A stretch of DNA of 64,000 bases from Orychophragmus violaceus (taxonomy: Eukaryota; Streptophyta; Magnoliopsida; Brassicales; Brassicaceae), in the NCBI GenBank assembly GCA_030180135.1, contig CM058240.1, positions 74,085,581 through 74,149,580 on the forward strand, read 5' to 3'. The position numbers and the translations under genes were made by a program. This document shows, one piece after another, positions 1 through 12,010 of this stretch (positions are counted from its first letter, which is position 1; each line of letters begins with the position of its first letter). The notes below the pieces were generated by a model that saw only the letters and a program-made list of their open reading frames with translations, did not search any database and was not told the DNA's origin.

Positions 1-5
1 GAAAT

Positions 6-2541
6 GTGATCCCTGAACCTGAGCAACAGCTTGTTAACCCACATGTTAGAAGGACACTAGCTGACTATAACAGGCCTGATGAGTTCTACGCCAACAGATC
101 TGCGATTGTGCCTCCTCCTTTTGAAAGAAATGACTTCGAGCTTAAGACTGAGTATTATGCACTTTTGAGGCAGCACCCTTTTCATGGACTTCCACAAGAG
201 CAGCCTATGGATCACATAGAATATTTTGAGTCATTCATCACTGGGATGAAGTACAATGGAGTGAGTTATGACTTTCTGCACCTCAAACTCTTCCCATATT
301 CTCTCGCTGGAGAGGCTGCAGCTTGGCTCAAGCAGCTTCCACCTGGGAAGCTAACCACTTGGGATGCAGTGAAGAGAGAGTTCTTAAGGCATTTTTATGA
401 TGATGCTCGCTCCGATCAGCTCAGACAGGACCTTCTGACATTCACTCAGGGACCTACAGAGCCTCTTAAAGCTGCCTGGGTGAGGTTTAAGATGTACCAA
501 CGAGACTGCCTTCAGGACTCCAGAGCAGGCCAAGGTATTGATTGAGAACTTGGTAAGCAGCAATAGCGCTAAGAATGCTGATCTGAAGAGGCAAAAATCT
601 GGTGGGAAAGATGATATCTCACAGATAGCTGAGATGAGGAATAAGATTGACCCTGTCCACAACATTCTGATTAGGAAGATACACCCACATGAGGCATCTG
701 AGACTGGAGAGTGTGCACAAGAGGCTGTGAATTACATTGGAGGAACTGGATTTCAAAAATATGGCATTCAGAAGCCTTTCCAGCAGCAGCAGAGCAATTC
801 CTTCACAAGGAACTATGGAGCTTCTTCTTATCAGACACCTCCTGTTACTAATGCTCATGAGAGTAGATTGGAAGCTATGATGGAGAAGTTACTTGAGGGG
901 CAGATAAAGACCACTGTGGACTTCAACAAGAAGCTTGATGCTGTGTATGAAGATCTGAATAGGAAGTTTGAGTTCTTGAACACTCATATGAGGCAGCTGG
1001 ATACATAAGTGGGTCAGATTTCAAGCTTAATCAAGGGGAAGTATACTCAGAATACCCACGTCAATGCTATCTCAGTTCAAGTTGAAGATAGGCTGATTCA
1101 GGAAGAAGAATTTGAGGTTAAGACTGTGAAAATCGTGGATAACAGTCGAGAATGCGTAGCTGCAGACTCAGCGTCGCCCGACACTCCACCTCAGTGTCGG
1201 TCGACACCCCTTGAAAGCCCAGAGTTCGAGAGTTTTGACGGACCAAAATCGACCGAGATCGACATTGATATTTTGACTATTGCTCTCGGTGCCGATTGAC
1301 ACCCTCTTAGTGTCGGTCGACACGCAGTTCTGACGGCAAATTCGAGTTCTCATGACGAACAGAAATCAACCATGCCCGACATTGAAGGGTCGACATCACT
1401 TAGTGTCGACCGACACCACTTCTGCGTCGGTCGACGCTACAGTCGGGCAGATCCAATTTCATCCAAATCTGATGTTTTTGCTAAGGAAAGGGTCTACAAA
1501 CCTCCTATACCGTTCCCAAGAGTTCCTATGAGGTCTAAACATAAGCAGAATGTGGTCAAATGCATGGTGGTGATGGATAAGGAGCTGAATGAAACTCCAC
1601 CAGCTGATGCCTCGCGAGTTCATCCTTGTGTGAAGAGATATACGAAGAAGATGGTCTCCACGGATGGTCATTTGAAAGAGGGGGTGATGATTGTAGCTAA
1701 GCGAGTCAGTTCTGTGCTACTGAATCAGATTCCAGAAAAGCTTCCAGATCCAGGAGTCTTTGCGCTAGACTGCTCTATCTTCGAGGATACCTTCAAGCAC
1801 TCTTTATGCGACTTGGGAGCTAGTGCGAACCTCATGCCATACTATGTGGCTGAGAGACTGGGATTGACTGATTTCCAGAAAACTAGGATTTCTCTAATCC
1901 TAGCTGATTGATCAAAGAGGATCCCAGAAGGAGTTCTTGAGGACATCCCTATCAGAGTTGGAAACTACTTGATTCCAACAGACTTCGTGGTGCTGAAATA
2001 TGATATGGAACTGGATGATCCTCTGATACTTGGCAAATCCTTCTTAGCTACAGCTGGAGCAGTGATTGATGCGAAGCATGGTCTGATTTATCTCCACCTG
2101 GGAGATAAGCCTTTGCACTTCAAGATGGATAAGCTGCGAAAACCCACAATTAATGGTCAAGCCTTTAGTGTTCAGCTAGAACAAGAAGCTCAGATTTGTG
2201 AGGCTAAAATGTCTGATATTGGAGAAGAGAAGATGGTGGTTCCTCAGAAATCTACTCTAACATCTTCAGAGCCAGCAACTGCTCATAAGCAGAAAGCTCC
2301 AAACATCACACCTAGGCCATATCTGACCAAACCAAGGTACACATTCTCTGACCTTAAGTATGCTAACTCTGATGAGGATTTTTCAGGGAATAGAGTCAGG
2401 AAACGAAATGTTCCACCTGACCTTGATGTCATTCCCAAGTTCCTCGGTCAGTCTCACGCACACAATGCGTATACGCCACCATGGATGAGGAGAATTTTGC
2501 AAAAGTACGCTCTTCCTTTAGCGAAACCACCTGACATATGA
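6..2541 (+). pseudogene. Ty3/gypsy gag-protease ORF, broken
   Basis: The retrotransposon gag domain is clear at 6-545, with the hallmark pattern YFESFITGMKYNG, then LFPYSLAGEAAAWLKQLPPG, then FLRHFYDD. A frame change near 540 moves the reading to the frame that stays largely open from 538 to 2541. That frame is cut by TAA at 1006, TGA at 1297 and TGA at 1909. The aspartic protease lies at about 1750-2120; its active-site loop reads LCDLGASANLMPY, followed by a flap/second-half region around PLILGKSFLATAGAVID. The linker between gag and protease (about 1150-1450) is unusual because it encodes repeated TGTCGGTCGACA palindromes. The C-terminal stretch (2330-2540) is proline- and basic-rich. Gag would form particles and the protease would cleave the polyprotein; neither is likely to be made now. 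Confidence 0.85.
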
Positions 2542-2837
2542 CCATCTGCCACAGTCAAGCTAACGACTTAAAACAAGCGATGAGTGGGAGGCAGCCCACT
2601 ATAGGTTAGTTTTCTTTTCTTTTTGGTCTTCGTTCTTGTGTTTTTTGGTTTTCCTGGTTTTTGTGTGTTAGAATGGTGAAGAGCAGGTTTGCAGACAGCA
2701 GTGTCGGTCGACACCCCGTAGTATCGGTCGACACCAAACTCGAAACACAGACAGAAATCGATCACGCTTGATTAGGAGCAAGTCGATGTCGACCAAAGCC
2801 TGATGTCGCTCGACACTGGCTGGGTGTCGGTCGACAT
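1194..2837 (+). repeat. Dispersed palindromic TGTCGGTCGACA motif
   Basis: Copies or close variants of the 14-bp palindrome-like unit GTGTCGGTCGACAC occur at about 1194, 1311, 1388, 1403, 1424, 2701, 2721, 2782, 2802 and 2824. Two further diverged copies lie in the LTR at 4069 and 4092. They fall in coding linker, post-protease non-coding DNA and LTR, so protein constraint cannot explain them. Spacing is irregular, so this is a dispersed family rather than a tandem array. Confidence 0.8.
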
Positions 2838-3871
2838 CGATTGCGACCACAGGTAAGGTTTCCGTCTCTCCAAGTCTCAGTTATCTTATACCATGTTCTC
2901 CCGAACCCAAGCTGTAATTGCACTGGGGACAGTGCAGTTTAAGTGTGGGGGAGGTGGTTACTGACATAGTGTTCTGTTTTCTTAGTATCAGTCCTTTGGT
3001 TTTCAAATGGTTTTATGGAGTCAAAATGTGTATGAAACTATGATTTTTCGAGGAAATTTTTCGCTGGAACAGGAATTAAGTGACCATTGGACAGACTTGC
3101 AGTAGCTCTATGACTATTAGAAAACCCCAAACGGATCAACTTACCAAGGACACCCATATCTAACAAGGTATTCAGAGGATCCATCACTAACTTCACCTCT
3201 AATCCTGACTTTATTTTCTCACTTAGGGGCTTGAGATCTCTGGATCGGATTCCTCTGATGTGTTGACACAGCCTATGATCCTTTCTGAGTATGGTTCCTG
3301 ATTTTCCCCTCCTTTGAAAGTAAAAGAAAAAAAAAAGATTAAAACTGAGGATAAGCTAGTAGCTTCGAAGTGGTCACGGGAGTGGTAGAGACCCCTATTA
3401 CCTCCTGTCTATCCATGGAAAGATCCAAAGTTACACCCCAAATAAAAAGGGAAGAGCACTGATAGAAAAAAAATAAAATGATACCCAGTGGGAAAAAATC
3501 AGTGCTAAGAGAGAAAGGGAAAAGAAAGGAACCAGAAACCGACAGTTTGGTGGTCAGGAACAGAATGAGTTGAGTCCATCTGTTCTCTGATCGATACTCC
3601 CTCTCTAAGACTGCACTTAATTGTATACAGAGGTTAGTGTGGTGTACTTGAATATCCTAACTTGATTGTGGAGTTTACTTGGGACAGTTGCTAAGTGTGG
3701 GGGAAGTATATTGTGGTCTTGATATCTGCAGGAAAGTTTACAGTGGCTTACTAAGTAAATGTGAATGCGAAAGTTCCTAGGACGAAATGAGTTTTTGAGT
3801 TTTTAAACCTCTTTCTTATGCTTTAGTTCTTTATTTGCTTGAGGGCAAGCAAAGGCTAAGTGTGGGGGAGT
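2542..3871 (+). other. Non-coding 3' internal region of the Athila-like element
   Basis: No long open frame is present. The region begins with a GTGGGAGGCAGCCCAC-type motif at about 2584-2600 that commonly follows the coding part of plant Athila/Tat elements. It includes three polypurine-like tracts (AAGTGTGGGGGAG at about 2940, 3693 and 3858); only the last directly precedes the LTR. The pol and any env-like gene are missing. Confidence 0.6.
3858..3871 (+). promoter_or_regulatory. Polypurine tract of the Athila-like element
   Basis: AAGTGTGGGGGAG lies one base from the TG that opens the LTR. It would prime plus-strand DNA synthesis. Two upstream look-alikes end in GAGGTGG and GAAGTATA. Confidence 0.75.
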
Positions 3872-5047
3872 TGATATATCATGGTTTTTATAGGTTTTCA
3901 ACCATGATATATGTGTATATATTGAGTCTTTAACCTTATATTTGGAGTCTTTAGAGTCCTTTGCAGGTTTATGTACGTTTGGAGCTTATCTGGAGATTCT
4001 GGGAGCTTTTGGAGTGATTTGGCAGCATACATGGTTTTCACAGAGTTCATTGGGTGCGTCTGCACTGAGTGTCGGGCGACACTAAGCTGAGTGTTGCCCG
4101 ACGCCACTAAAGGACGAAATTCATGCGCGTCAAAAATACATCTTTTGGAGATTTACAATATTTACTCAGAAGTTTTCCATATTTATAAAAAGGCCCAAAA
4201 CGTGTTTTATCTATTAATTAGGTTTTACAGCCACTTATTAGGCTAAGTTTTATTTAAGCTTTCTTTGATCAGAGATTATGAGATTTGGGGGCTGGTCTTG
4301 TACTCGAGAGAGACTTGATTTCGAACCCTTGTTCTTACTCTTTTGATTTTATATGATTTCTACTTTGATTATGTATATTGTCATGATTGCCATGTCTGAG
4401 TAGTTTTCTGAGTTAGATTTAGGGATTCTCGTTAGGGATTTCATGGAATTATATATTGATTTATTGATTTGGATTCAAAGCATCTAGTTCTTCATCTATG
4501 TTGTTCTTAACGCTTAATCTGAATTAGCTACTTGGATTATTGATATCAGATCGATTAGCGCAGCGAGAGTTGGTTAATTGATTAGAAAAGAACCTAGCTG
4601 AGCAAATTACCTATTCGCAAAGAGATTTGGCTTAGGGAATTTGTGAACGAAAGAACCTGAATTAAATGCATGTTTAGAACCTTAGAATTCTCAAAGAGAT
4701 TTGGTCTTCTAGGTTGTTAGACATAGTTAGCATTCGCAGCGAGAGTTGGTTTGTTATATGACTGTGATTCTAGTTCTAGAACATCGATATATGAATATCC
4801 TGTTGATTGATTGATCTATGTTCCTGATTTCCTGAGAATTTCCCTAAGTCTAGCGCCTTCGTTGATTGATCACACACCGTTTAGTCACTTGTTCTGTTTA
4901 CTGCTTTCACCCACCTTGCTTAGCTTAATTCGACTGCATACAATCTATCGCATGAAACTAGAGTCTCTGTGGATTCGATACCCTTTGTACTACGATTGCA
5001 TATATGTGCACTTGCAGTTAGAATAGGGATTAATTCTTGACCTATCA
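3872..5047 (+). repeat. 3' LTR of the Athila-like element (1176 bp)
   Basis: It starts TGATATATCATGG immediately after the polypurine tract and ends GACCTATCA, giving the short inverted repeat TGATA/TATCA expected of LTR ends. Internal duplications such as GCAGCGAGAGTTGGTT (about 4560 and 4737) and AAAGAGATTTGG (about 4619 and 4694) are typical of this LTR class. No functional gene is visible inside. Confidence 0.8.
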
Positions 5048-5116
5048 TAATACTAACAAAAACACTCATAGGTATCAAAGAAGACAAAAAAGGCATTTTC
5101 AAAGATACTAAAGAGT

Positions 5117-5411
5117 TGTTGACTTAAGCTTGAAGATAGCTTAAGATAGAAGCAATCCTAATCCTAATTAAGTTATGATTATCATGAGATAAAGATTAAG
5201 TTGTTTTAGGAGTTATCAAAATAAGAAGTGTTTTCCTATTAGGATTAGGATAAGTGTGAAATATCTCTATATAAAGAGATGCAAAGTTGTGGCATAACTT
5301 ATGAGTTTTATGAGAGATTGAGAGCTTAAGTTTTGAGTGAGTTTCTTAACCTAATAAAGAGAGTTATTCTTTATTAATCTTCGAGTTCATAATTCTTCTT
5401 TGAGATCAATA
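5117..5411 (+). repeat. 5' LTR of the copia element
   Basis: It starts TGTTGACTTAAGCTTG and ends GATCAATA. A TATA-like TATATAAAGAG at about 5269 would drive the transcript. It differs from the 3' LTR at scattered positions, so the insertion is not very recent. Confidence 0.9.
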
Positions 5412-5413
5412 AT

Positions 5414-5425
5414 TGGTATCAGAGC
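5414..5425 (+). promoter_or_regulatory. Primer binding site (tRNA-iMet)
   Basis: TGGTATCAGAGC lies two bases after the 5' LTR and is complementary to the 3' end of plant initiator-methionine tRNA, the standard minus-strand primer. Confidence 0.9.
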
Positions 5426-5445
5426 TACAAAGAAATCGATCTACC

Positions 5446-8400
5446 ATGGCGGATGTAAAAGACCTAATCGTAACGGAACCAGGGAAAACAAAAGAAGGAA
5501 TCGGATCTTCATCAATCAAGTGCCCCATGCTAAATTCAAAAAACTACACCGTGTGGGTAATAAGAATGAAGATCTTGCTCAAGGTTCATAAGGCTTGGGG
5601 TGTCTTTGAAACAGGAACAGAGGAAGGAGAAAAGAATGATATAGCGCTAGCATTGATCTTCCAATCGATTCATGAAACCCTGATATTGCAAGTCGGAGAA
5701 CTTGAAAAAGCTAAACTGGTTTGGGACGCCATCAAAATGAGATATGTAGGAGCCGAGAGAGTCAGAGAAGCAAGACTTCAGACATTAATGGCTAATTTTG
5801 ATCGACTGAAGATGAAGTATACGAAAACACTAGATGATTTTGTCGGAAAGTTGTCTTAAATCACATCTAAATCAGCTGCTTTAAGAGAATGCCTCTAGGA
5901 ATCCAAAGTTGTCAAGAAATTCTTAAAGTGCCTTCCTCGTCAGAAGTACATACATATAGTAGCTTCTCTTGAACAAGTACTCGACCTCAAGATTACGAGC
6001 TTTGAAGACATAGTTGGGCGTTTAAAAGCATATGAGGAACGAGTAGCTGAAGAAGAGGAGCCACAAGAAGATCAAAATAAGTTGATGTATGCTAACATGG
6101 AGGGTCAAACAAACCAAACGTTCAGAAGTTTCAATAACAAAAGTAGAGGCAGAGGCCAAGGTGGGAACTTCTACAACAGAAGAAGAGGACGTGGACGTTT
6201 TGGTGGAACAAGAGATCTATCGCAAGTGGAGTGTTTTAGATGTGACAAAACGGGTAATTGCGCATAAAATTGCCCGAATTGGTTGCTTAAGCTTCAAATA
6301 GCACAAGAAAACGGTAACACCGAAACACAAGAAGCAGACAAACTCATGATGCATGAAGTAGTATACTTAAACGAAGAAAAAATCGTACCAAGCAAGTACG
6401 AAACAAACATTGGTGAGGAGAATATATGGTATCTAGACAACGGAGAAAGCAACCATATGTCGGGAGATCGTCGGTATTTCACATACATTGAAGATAACAT
6501 TACATGAAAAGTACGATTTGGTGACGACTCTCGAATAGATATAAAAGAAAAAGGGACGATTGAGTTTATGGACAAGAATGGTGATCCAAGGAAGTTGTCT
6601 GATGTCTATTATATTCCCGAGTTAAAAAGCAATATTATCAGTCTTGGGCAAGCAACATAATCAGGTTGTAACGTAAGAATGAAGGGAGAGTTCTTAGTTG
6701 TTTACGATCGTGACCAAAAATTACTCGTGAAAACAACAAGATCATAGAACAGACTTTACAAAGTTCAAATGGGATTAAGAGACAACATGTGTCTACTTTC
6801 ATCAATGACAAATAACTCTAGCAAGTGGCACACAAGATTGGGGCATGTAAATCTCAAGAATATCAAATTCATGGTGCAAAAAGAACTTGTTATAGGAATC
6901 TCACAAAAGGAGTTCGAAAAATAGATTTGTGGAACATGTTTACCTGGGAAGCAAACAAAACACATGTTCCCACAATCCACCTCGTACCAAGCTACTAAGA
7001 CACTTGAGCTTATACATGTCGATTTGTGTGGGCCTATAACACCACAAACAGCTGCTGGAAACAAGTACGTTTTTATTCTCATTGATGATTACTCTAGATA
7101 TATGTGGACAGTGTTGTTAAAAGAGAAAAGTGCTGCATTTGATAAGTTTAAAAAGTTCAAGAGACTAGTTGAACAAGAAACAGGAACAAGCATACAAGTG
7201 TTTAAGAAAGACAGAGGAGGAGAGTTTACATCACAAGATTTTAATTCGTTTTGCGAAAACTCAGGAATAAAGAGGCATCTCACAGCTTCATATACTCCAC
7301 AACGAAATGGTGTCGTAGAAAGACGAAATAGAACTCTGATGGAAATGACCAGAAGCAAACTTAAACACATGCATGTTCCTAACTATTTATGGGGTGAGGC
7401 ATTTAGACACTCGACGTATCTACTAAACAGAGTTGCTACAAGAGCACTCAAAGACAAGACACCATACGAGTTATATCGCGATAAGAAACCGAATATCAGC
7501 CACCTTTGAGTTTTTGGATGCATAGGGTACGCTAAGATGGAAACACCTCATCTTAAAAAGCTTGACGTGGATCAAGAATATTAGTTTACTTGGGAACAGA
7601 ACCGAGATCAAAGGCATATCGCATGCTTGATCCGCAAACTTGTAAGGTAGTGGTGAGTCGAGACGTGATCTTTGATAAGATAAAGGGATGGAACTAGAGT
7701 AAAAACAAGTCGTAAGGAGAAGAAAGAGAAAGTTTCACCATTGAGTGTGGAAATTTTGGAAATCATGGTATTGAAGATAAACAGAAGACTGAGAACATTA
7801 GGGCTGATAAGCCCGATTCAGAACACTCAAAGGAAGAAAACAGAGTACTCGATGAAACAGATATGATCACCGACTCAAAATACAAAGGGACAAAAACAAG
7901 TGACTTTGAAACAGATAACGTAGAAGAGGAGATCGGTGATCAGAGAAAGTTGAGAAGAACTTAGAGCTGTGATAATATCGTATTTCCTCGAAGAAGGTCA
8001 GAGAAAGAGAGAGTAAAAAGACAAAATACCTTGAGGACTACGTATACTTTGCTGAGGAAGAAGGATAAAGATTGTTGCTATGTTTGGATAACGAGCCAGA
8101 GAACTACAGTGAGGCAAAGGAATCAAAGAGTTGGTACTTGCGTGTGAAGATGAGATCAAATCCATTAATAAAAATGAAACATGGGATCTCGTAGACCCAC
8201 CATATGGAGTGAAACCAATAGGTTTGAAGTGGGTATTTAATCTCAAGAGAAATTCTGATGGCTCCATTAACAAACACAAAGCTCATCTCGTTGCCAAAGG
8301 ATATGTACAACGCTATATGGAATAGATTTCGATGAATTATTTCCTCTTATAGCTCGGATCGAAACCATTCGATTACTCATCAATCTTGCATCTAGTTTTG

Positions 8401-9666
8401 GATGTTAAATACATCATTTTGATGTCAAGACAGCATTTCTTCATGGAGAACTGAAGGAAACTGTATATGTCACTCAACCTGAAGGCTTTATAATGAAAGG
8501 ATGTGAAGAGAAGGTTTATAAGCTAAACAAAGCCTTGTATGGTTTAAGACAAGCACCAAGGGCATGGAATGATAAGTTAAATCAGATTCTCAAGGAACTT
8601 AATTTCAAGAAGTGTTCAAAAGAACCATCAGTCTATCGAAAAATGGACAATGAAAATCTCTTTCTCTTGGCGGTATATGTAGACGACTTTTTTATCACGG
8701 GAACAAGTATGAAGGTTATTAATGAATTCAAGAATGAGATGGCATCAAAATTTGAGATGAGTGACTTAGGAAGGCTAACTTACTATCTGGGGATTGAGGT
8801 TTGTCAATTCGATGGAGGGATATCTTTAAGTCAAAAAAAAATATGCTTCAAAGATCATGGATGAAGCTGGGATGAAGAGTTGTAACTCAACTCATACGCC
8901 AATAATGTAAGGACTCAAATTGTCAAAATCGGAAGGAGAAAAGGATATTGACGCAACAATCTATCAAAAGATTATCGGTTGTCTTCGATACTTATTTCAC
9001 ACAAGACCTGACCTATCTTTTTGTGTCAGAGTGTTGAGCAGGTATATGCAAAGCTCTATAGAATCACATGGAGCTACTATGAAACAATTTCTTAGATACT
9101 TGCATGGAACTACTACTTATGGCTTGGTATTCAAACGAGCATCCTCAGAAGCTACAAAACTGATTGGCTATTGTGATAGCAGTCACAATGTGGATCCAGA
9201 CGATGGCAAAAGCACAACAGGTCATGTGTTTTACCTTTGTGGGAGTCCAATTACTTGGTGTTCACAAAAACAAGAAACAGTGGCATTTTCATCATGTGAA
9301 GCCGAGTTCATGGCAGGGACTGAAGCAGCAAGACTAGCAATTTGGCTTCAAGACTTACTAAGTGAAATTATTGGTTCATCGTGTGAGAAGGTTATTATCC
9401 GGATTGATAATCAATCCGCAATTTCTCTAACTAAAAATCCGGTGTTTTATAGTCGGAGCAAACACATACATACAAGATATCACTTCATAAGAGGATGTGT
9501 TGAAAATGGTCAAGTAGAGGTTGAACATGTTTCTGGAAATAAGCAAAGAGCAGACATATTGACAAAGGCTCTTGTAAGAATCAAGTTCAAGGAGATTAGA
9601 GATCTCATTGGTGTTCAAGAATTGGTGGAACATGATTTCAAGCTTAGGGGGAGAGTGTTGACTTAA
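5446..9666 (+). pseudogene. Copia gag-pol polyprotein, multiply broken
   Basis: Translation starts at ATG 5446 (MADVKDLIVTEP). Domains in order: UBN2-type gag at 5446-5860; CCHC knuckle at about 6232 (CFRCDKTGNCA, knuckle His lost); protease at about 6427 (WYLDNGESNHMSG, the usual Asp-Ser/Thr-Gly altered to DNG); pre-integrase HTRLGH at about 6829; integrase core at 6990-7480, with DLCGP, KDRGGEF and NGVVERRNR giving the Asp-Asp-Glu triad; RT at 8130-8870 with YVDDFFITG; RNase H at 9150-9580 with CEAEFMAG and ADILTKAL. Stops or frame changes near 5859, 6265, 6507, 7509, 8325 and 8864 rule out a functional polyprotein. The nearest family type is a plant copia of the Tork/Oryco kind, but lineage cannot be fixed by eye. 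Confidence 0.93.
9644..9655 (+). promoter_or_regulatory. Polypurine tract of the copia element
   Basis: The run TTAGGGGGAGAG abuts the TG of the 3' LTR, where plus-strand synthesis would be primed. Confidence 0.85.
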
Positions 9667-9951
9667 GCTTGAAGATAGCTTAAGATAGAAGCAATTCTAA
9701 TCCTAATTAAGTTATGATTACCATGAGATAAAGATTAAGTTGTTTTAGGAGTTATCTAAATAAGAAGTGTTTTCTTATAAGGATTAGGATAAGTGTGAAA
9801 TATCTTTATATAAGGAGATGCCAAAGTTGTGGCATAACTTATGAGTTTTATGAGAGATTGAGAACTTAATTTTTGAGTGAGTTTCTTAAGCTAATAAAGA
9901 GAGTTATTCTTTATTAATATTTGAGTTCATAATTCTTCTTTAAGATCAATA
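9656..9951 (+). repeat. 3' LTR of the copia element
   Basis: It is the 296-bp counterpart of 5117-5411, beginning TGTTGACTTAAGCTTG. It is followed directly by the AGAGT target duplication at 9952-9956. Confidence 0.9.
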
Positions 9952-9956
9952 AGAGT

Positions 9957-10700
9957 CTCGATCGAGTCGTAATGATAAGAATTTTCAAAGGTACACCAAA
10001 TCTGAATTTCAAATTCGATGGTCTACATACACTCTACACTACAATAAGACACCAATGGGTTTTGTAATCTTATATATAATAAGAAACCAAACTCTCCATC
10101 ATTGTGCCATGTGTCCTTTTTCCTAATGTTATTGGGCCAATTAATATAAAAGCCCATACGGGCAATCTAAGACACATGCCACATGTAATTTAGAGGTCCA
10201 CGATTCGTCTCCCTTCTTCTTCCTTGGTGAATACATCAACGTCTTAAATTCCCTAAGGTGTTAAAATCCATCTTAAATTCCACCTTTTCAGAATCCATAT
10301 TGCTTACATCTCATTCAATATAGCCAACGCTCCACGGCTAAATCTCAGCTTCCTGATCATAGCCATTCTCCCTCACCCCAAGGTTGGTTTCTCTTATTAA
10401 AAACTCGGGTCAAATTTTATGTTTTTTTTTTTGTCTAATTTTTATTTTTTTCCCCTTCGGTAGTTGAATCTGAAACGGATTGCGAAGGATCGGATGTGAG
10501 TGGTTTGGAAGGTAATAATACATCGTGGATCTCGTGGTTTTGTACGTAATTTGAGAGGGAATGAGTTTTTCCGTGAAGTAGATGAAGATTATATACAAGA
10601 ATACAAGATGATTTCAATCTCTTTGGATTGAGTGGTCAAGTTCCCCGAGTCGCCACCCACCTGACGCACTCTCTCGCAGACTCTTATTTCCGTCTAATTC
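9957..10700. other. Intergenic DNA with a possible Helitron 5' end at 10068
   Basis: At 10068 an A/TCTTATATATAATAAG start is followed by phrases such as GTGCCATGTGTCC and GGGCCAATTAATAT, which recur near 5' ends of Brassicaceae Helitrons. No 3' hairpin plus CTRR end was found, so the call is tentative. The rest is AT-rich with no gene evident. Confidence 0.35.
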
Positions 10701-10708
10701 CTCGATTA

Positions 10709-11721
10709 TGGATCCCATAACAAGAGGCGGAGACTCAAACCCCCGTGAGGGCATTGCAGCGAGTCAGAAACTGGATGCAGCTCTTCCGACAGGTAAAATT
10801 GGAAAAGGAAAAAATCTTTCAAACTATTTTGTTCTAAGAAAAAAACCCTTTTTATTTGGGATATTTAAATATGTGGATTGTTTTTGAAAGAGTGGTGTCT
10901 CTAGATCGGTGAAAGAGTTAGATAGAGATATTGTGCTGGATTCGTGGCAAAAGGCATGTAGGTCTTGTACTTCGTCTTTATCTTACAACTTCAAATGTCT
11001 AGAATCAAATCTTTATGAGAACACTAACATTCACTTTGGCTTCAGATCTTTGGCAACGCGGGCTTTCTCTTTACTATCAGGATATGTACTAGTTCCTACT
11101 CATTGTCTCTTCTTACAAATTTGACTTGATTCTGAGAGTCTTTGAATCCACTGCGAAAAGCGTAAAAATCCTTCAGTTTGTTTTGGATTATGGTCTCTTT
11201 ATATCATATCAAGCAATGAGATATCCTGCATATAACCAACATGTTTGAAGAAGGTGCAGACAGTTCCGTTAGATGATGCTCGAAACCCAAATGACAAAGA
11301 AGAATCGAGTTGGTGCTTCCTCTGCAAGGCGAGGCTCCATGGCACTGATGTTGCAGGAAAACAGTTTCTTGATGTTTGCTTTTTTCTTATCATAGAGCTT
11401 ACTATTCCCTCATTAGTATCAAAATCAAGATATGAGCTTCTTGAAACCATTCTTTGTAGGTTAGTAGAGATTCTAGGCATGTGATTGGTGTGAACATTAG
11501 AGTAAGCAACAAGCATCAACATTATAGAATCGTCGACACCAACACATACATGTTATGTTCACTGACATTAAAAACCAATATCATAAGGAAATCAATATTT
11601 CATTTTCATTCTCCATGCAGGAAATCTCTTCCTCAACTCCACGGCTGCTACCAGGTTCTACTTCAACACAAGCACCCACGCAATCGCAGCCTCTACCACT
11701 CCTTAGTCATTGCTTTAACAT
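10709..11721 (+). pseudogene. Unrecognised exon-like fragments
   Basis: An ATG at 10709 opens a short frame (MDPITRGGDSNPREG) that ends at an AG/GTAAAA donor near 10792. Further open blocks follow at 10909-11100 (ELDRDIVLDSWQKAC), 11245-11480 (SSWCFLCKARLHG) and about 11623-11705, the last after a TGCAG acceptor. The mix of donor- and acceptor-like borders with short open blocks resembles pieces of a captured multi-exon gene. I do not recognise the family. The upstream Helitron-like start would fit gene capture, but this is inference. Confidence 0.3.
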
Positions 11722-12010
11722 AAATAAGTACTGATAATCATTTCAGCGTTTTGTACTACCCAAAAATCTACAGCCTCTTGAAAATTTAGAGAACCACATA
11801 CCACAACGTCTGCAAGACCTTGCATACCCAACAGGGCAAACTTTAAAATGGTTTTTTTTTTGTTAACTAGCTTTAAAAAGGTTTAAACCCAAGGAATTGC
11901 ATTAGACCATTAGATTGAGAGTCTATTTAATTTGATTATATATATATATATATATATTTTTTTCTGTATTCTAATTACAACATTTACACCTAGAGTATAA
12001 AAATATAAAA
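11722..12010. other. AT-rich non-coding stretch
   Basis: It contains a (TA)n run at about 11937-11957 and poly-T tracts. No gene or clear element end is visible. Confidence 0.5.

Larger units (their letters stand above)
1..5047 (+). mobile_element. Athila/Tat-like Ty3/gypsy element, 3' part, pol deleted
   Basis: The left edge holds the gag and protease part of a Ty3/gypsy polyprotein, then non-coding sequence with repeated AAGTGTGGGGGAG tracts, then a 3' LTR beginning TGATATATCA and ending CCTATCA. The gag style, the DLGAS protease motif and the purine-rich tract before the LTR fit the Athila/Tat group. Reverse transcriptase, RNase H and integrase are absent between the protease (ending near 2540) and the LTR, so the copy is an internally deleted, non-autonomous derivative. 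The 5' LTR lies outside the window, so no target duplication can be checked. Confidence 0.85.
5117..9951 (+). mobile_element. Complete but degraded Ty1/copia retrotransposon
   Basis: Two LTRs of about 295 bp flank an initiator-Met tRNA primer site, a gag-pol region in the order gag-protease-integrase-RT-RNase H, and a polypurine tract. The order with integrase before RT defines Ty1/copia. A perfect 5-bp target duplication AGAGT lies at 5112-5116 and 9952-9956, so both ends are exact and the insertion is structurally complete. The coding region contains many stops and frameshifts. Confidence 0.95.
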
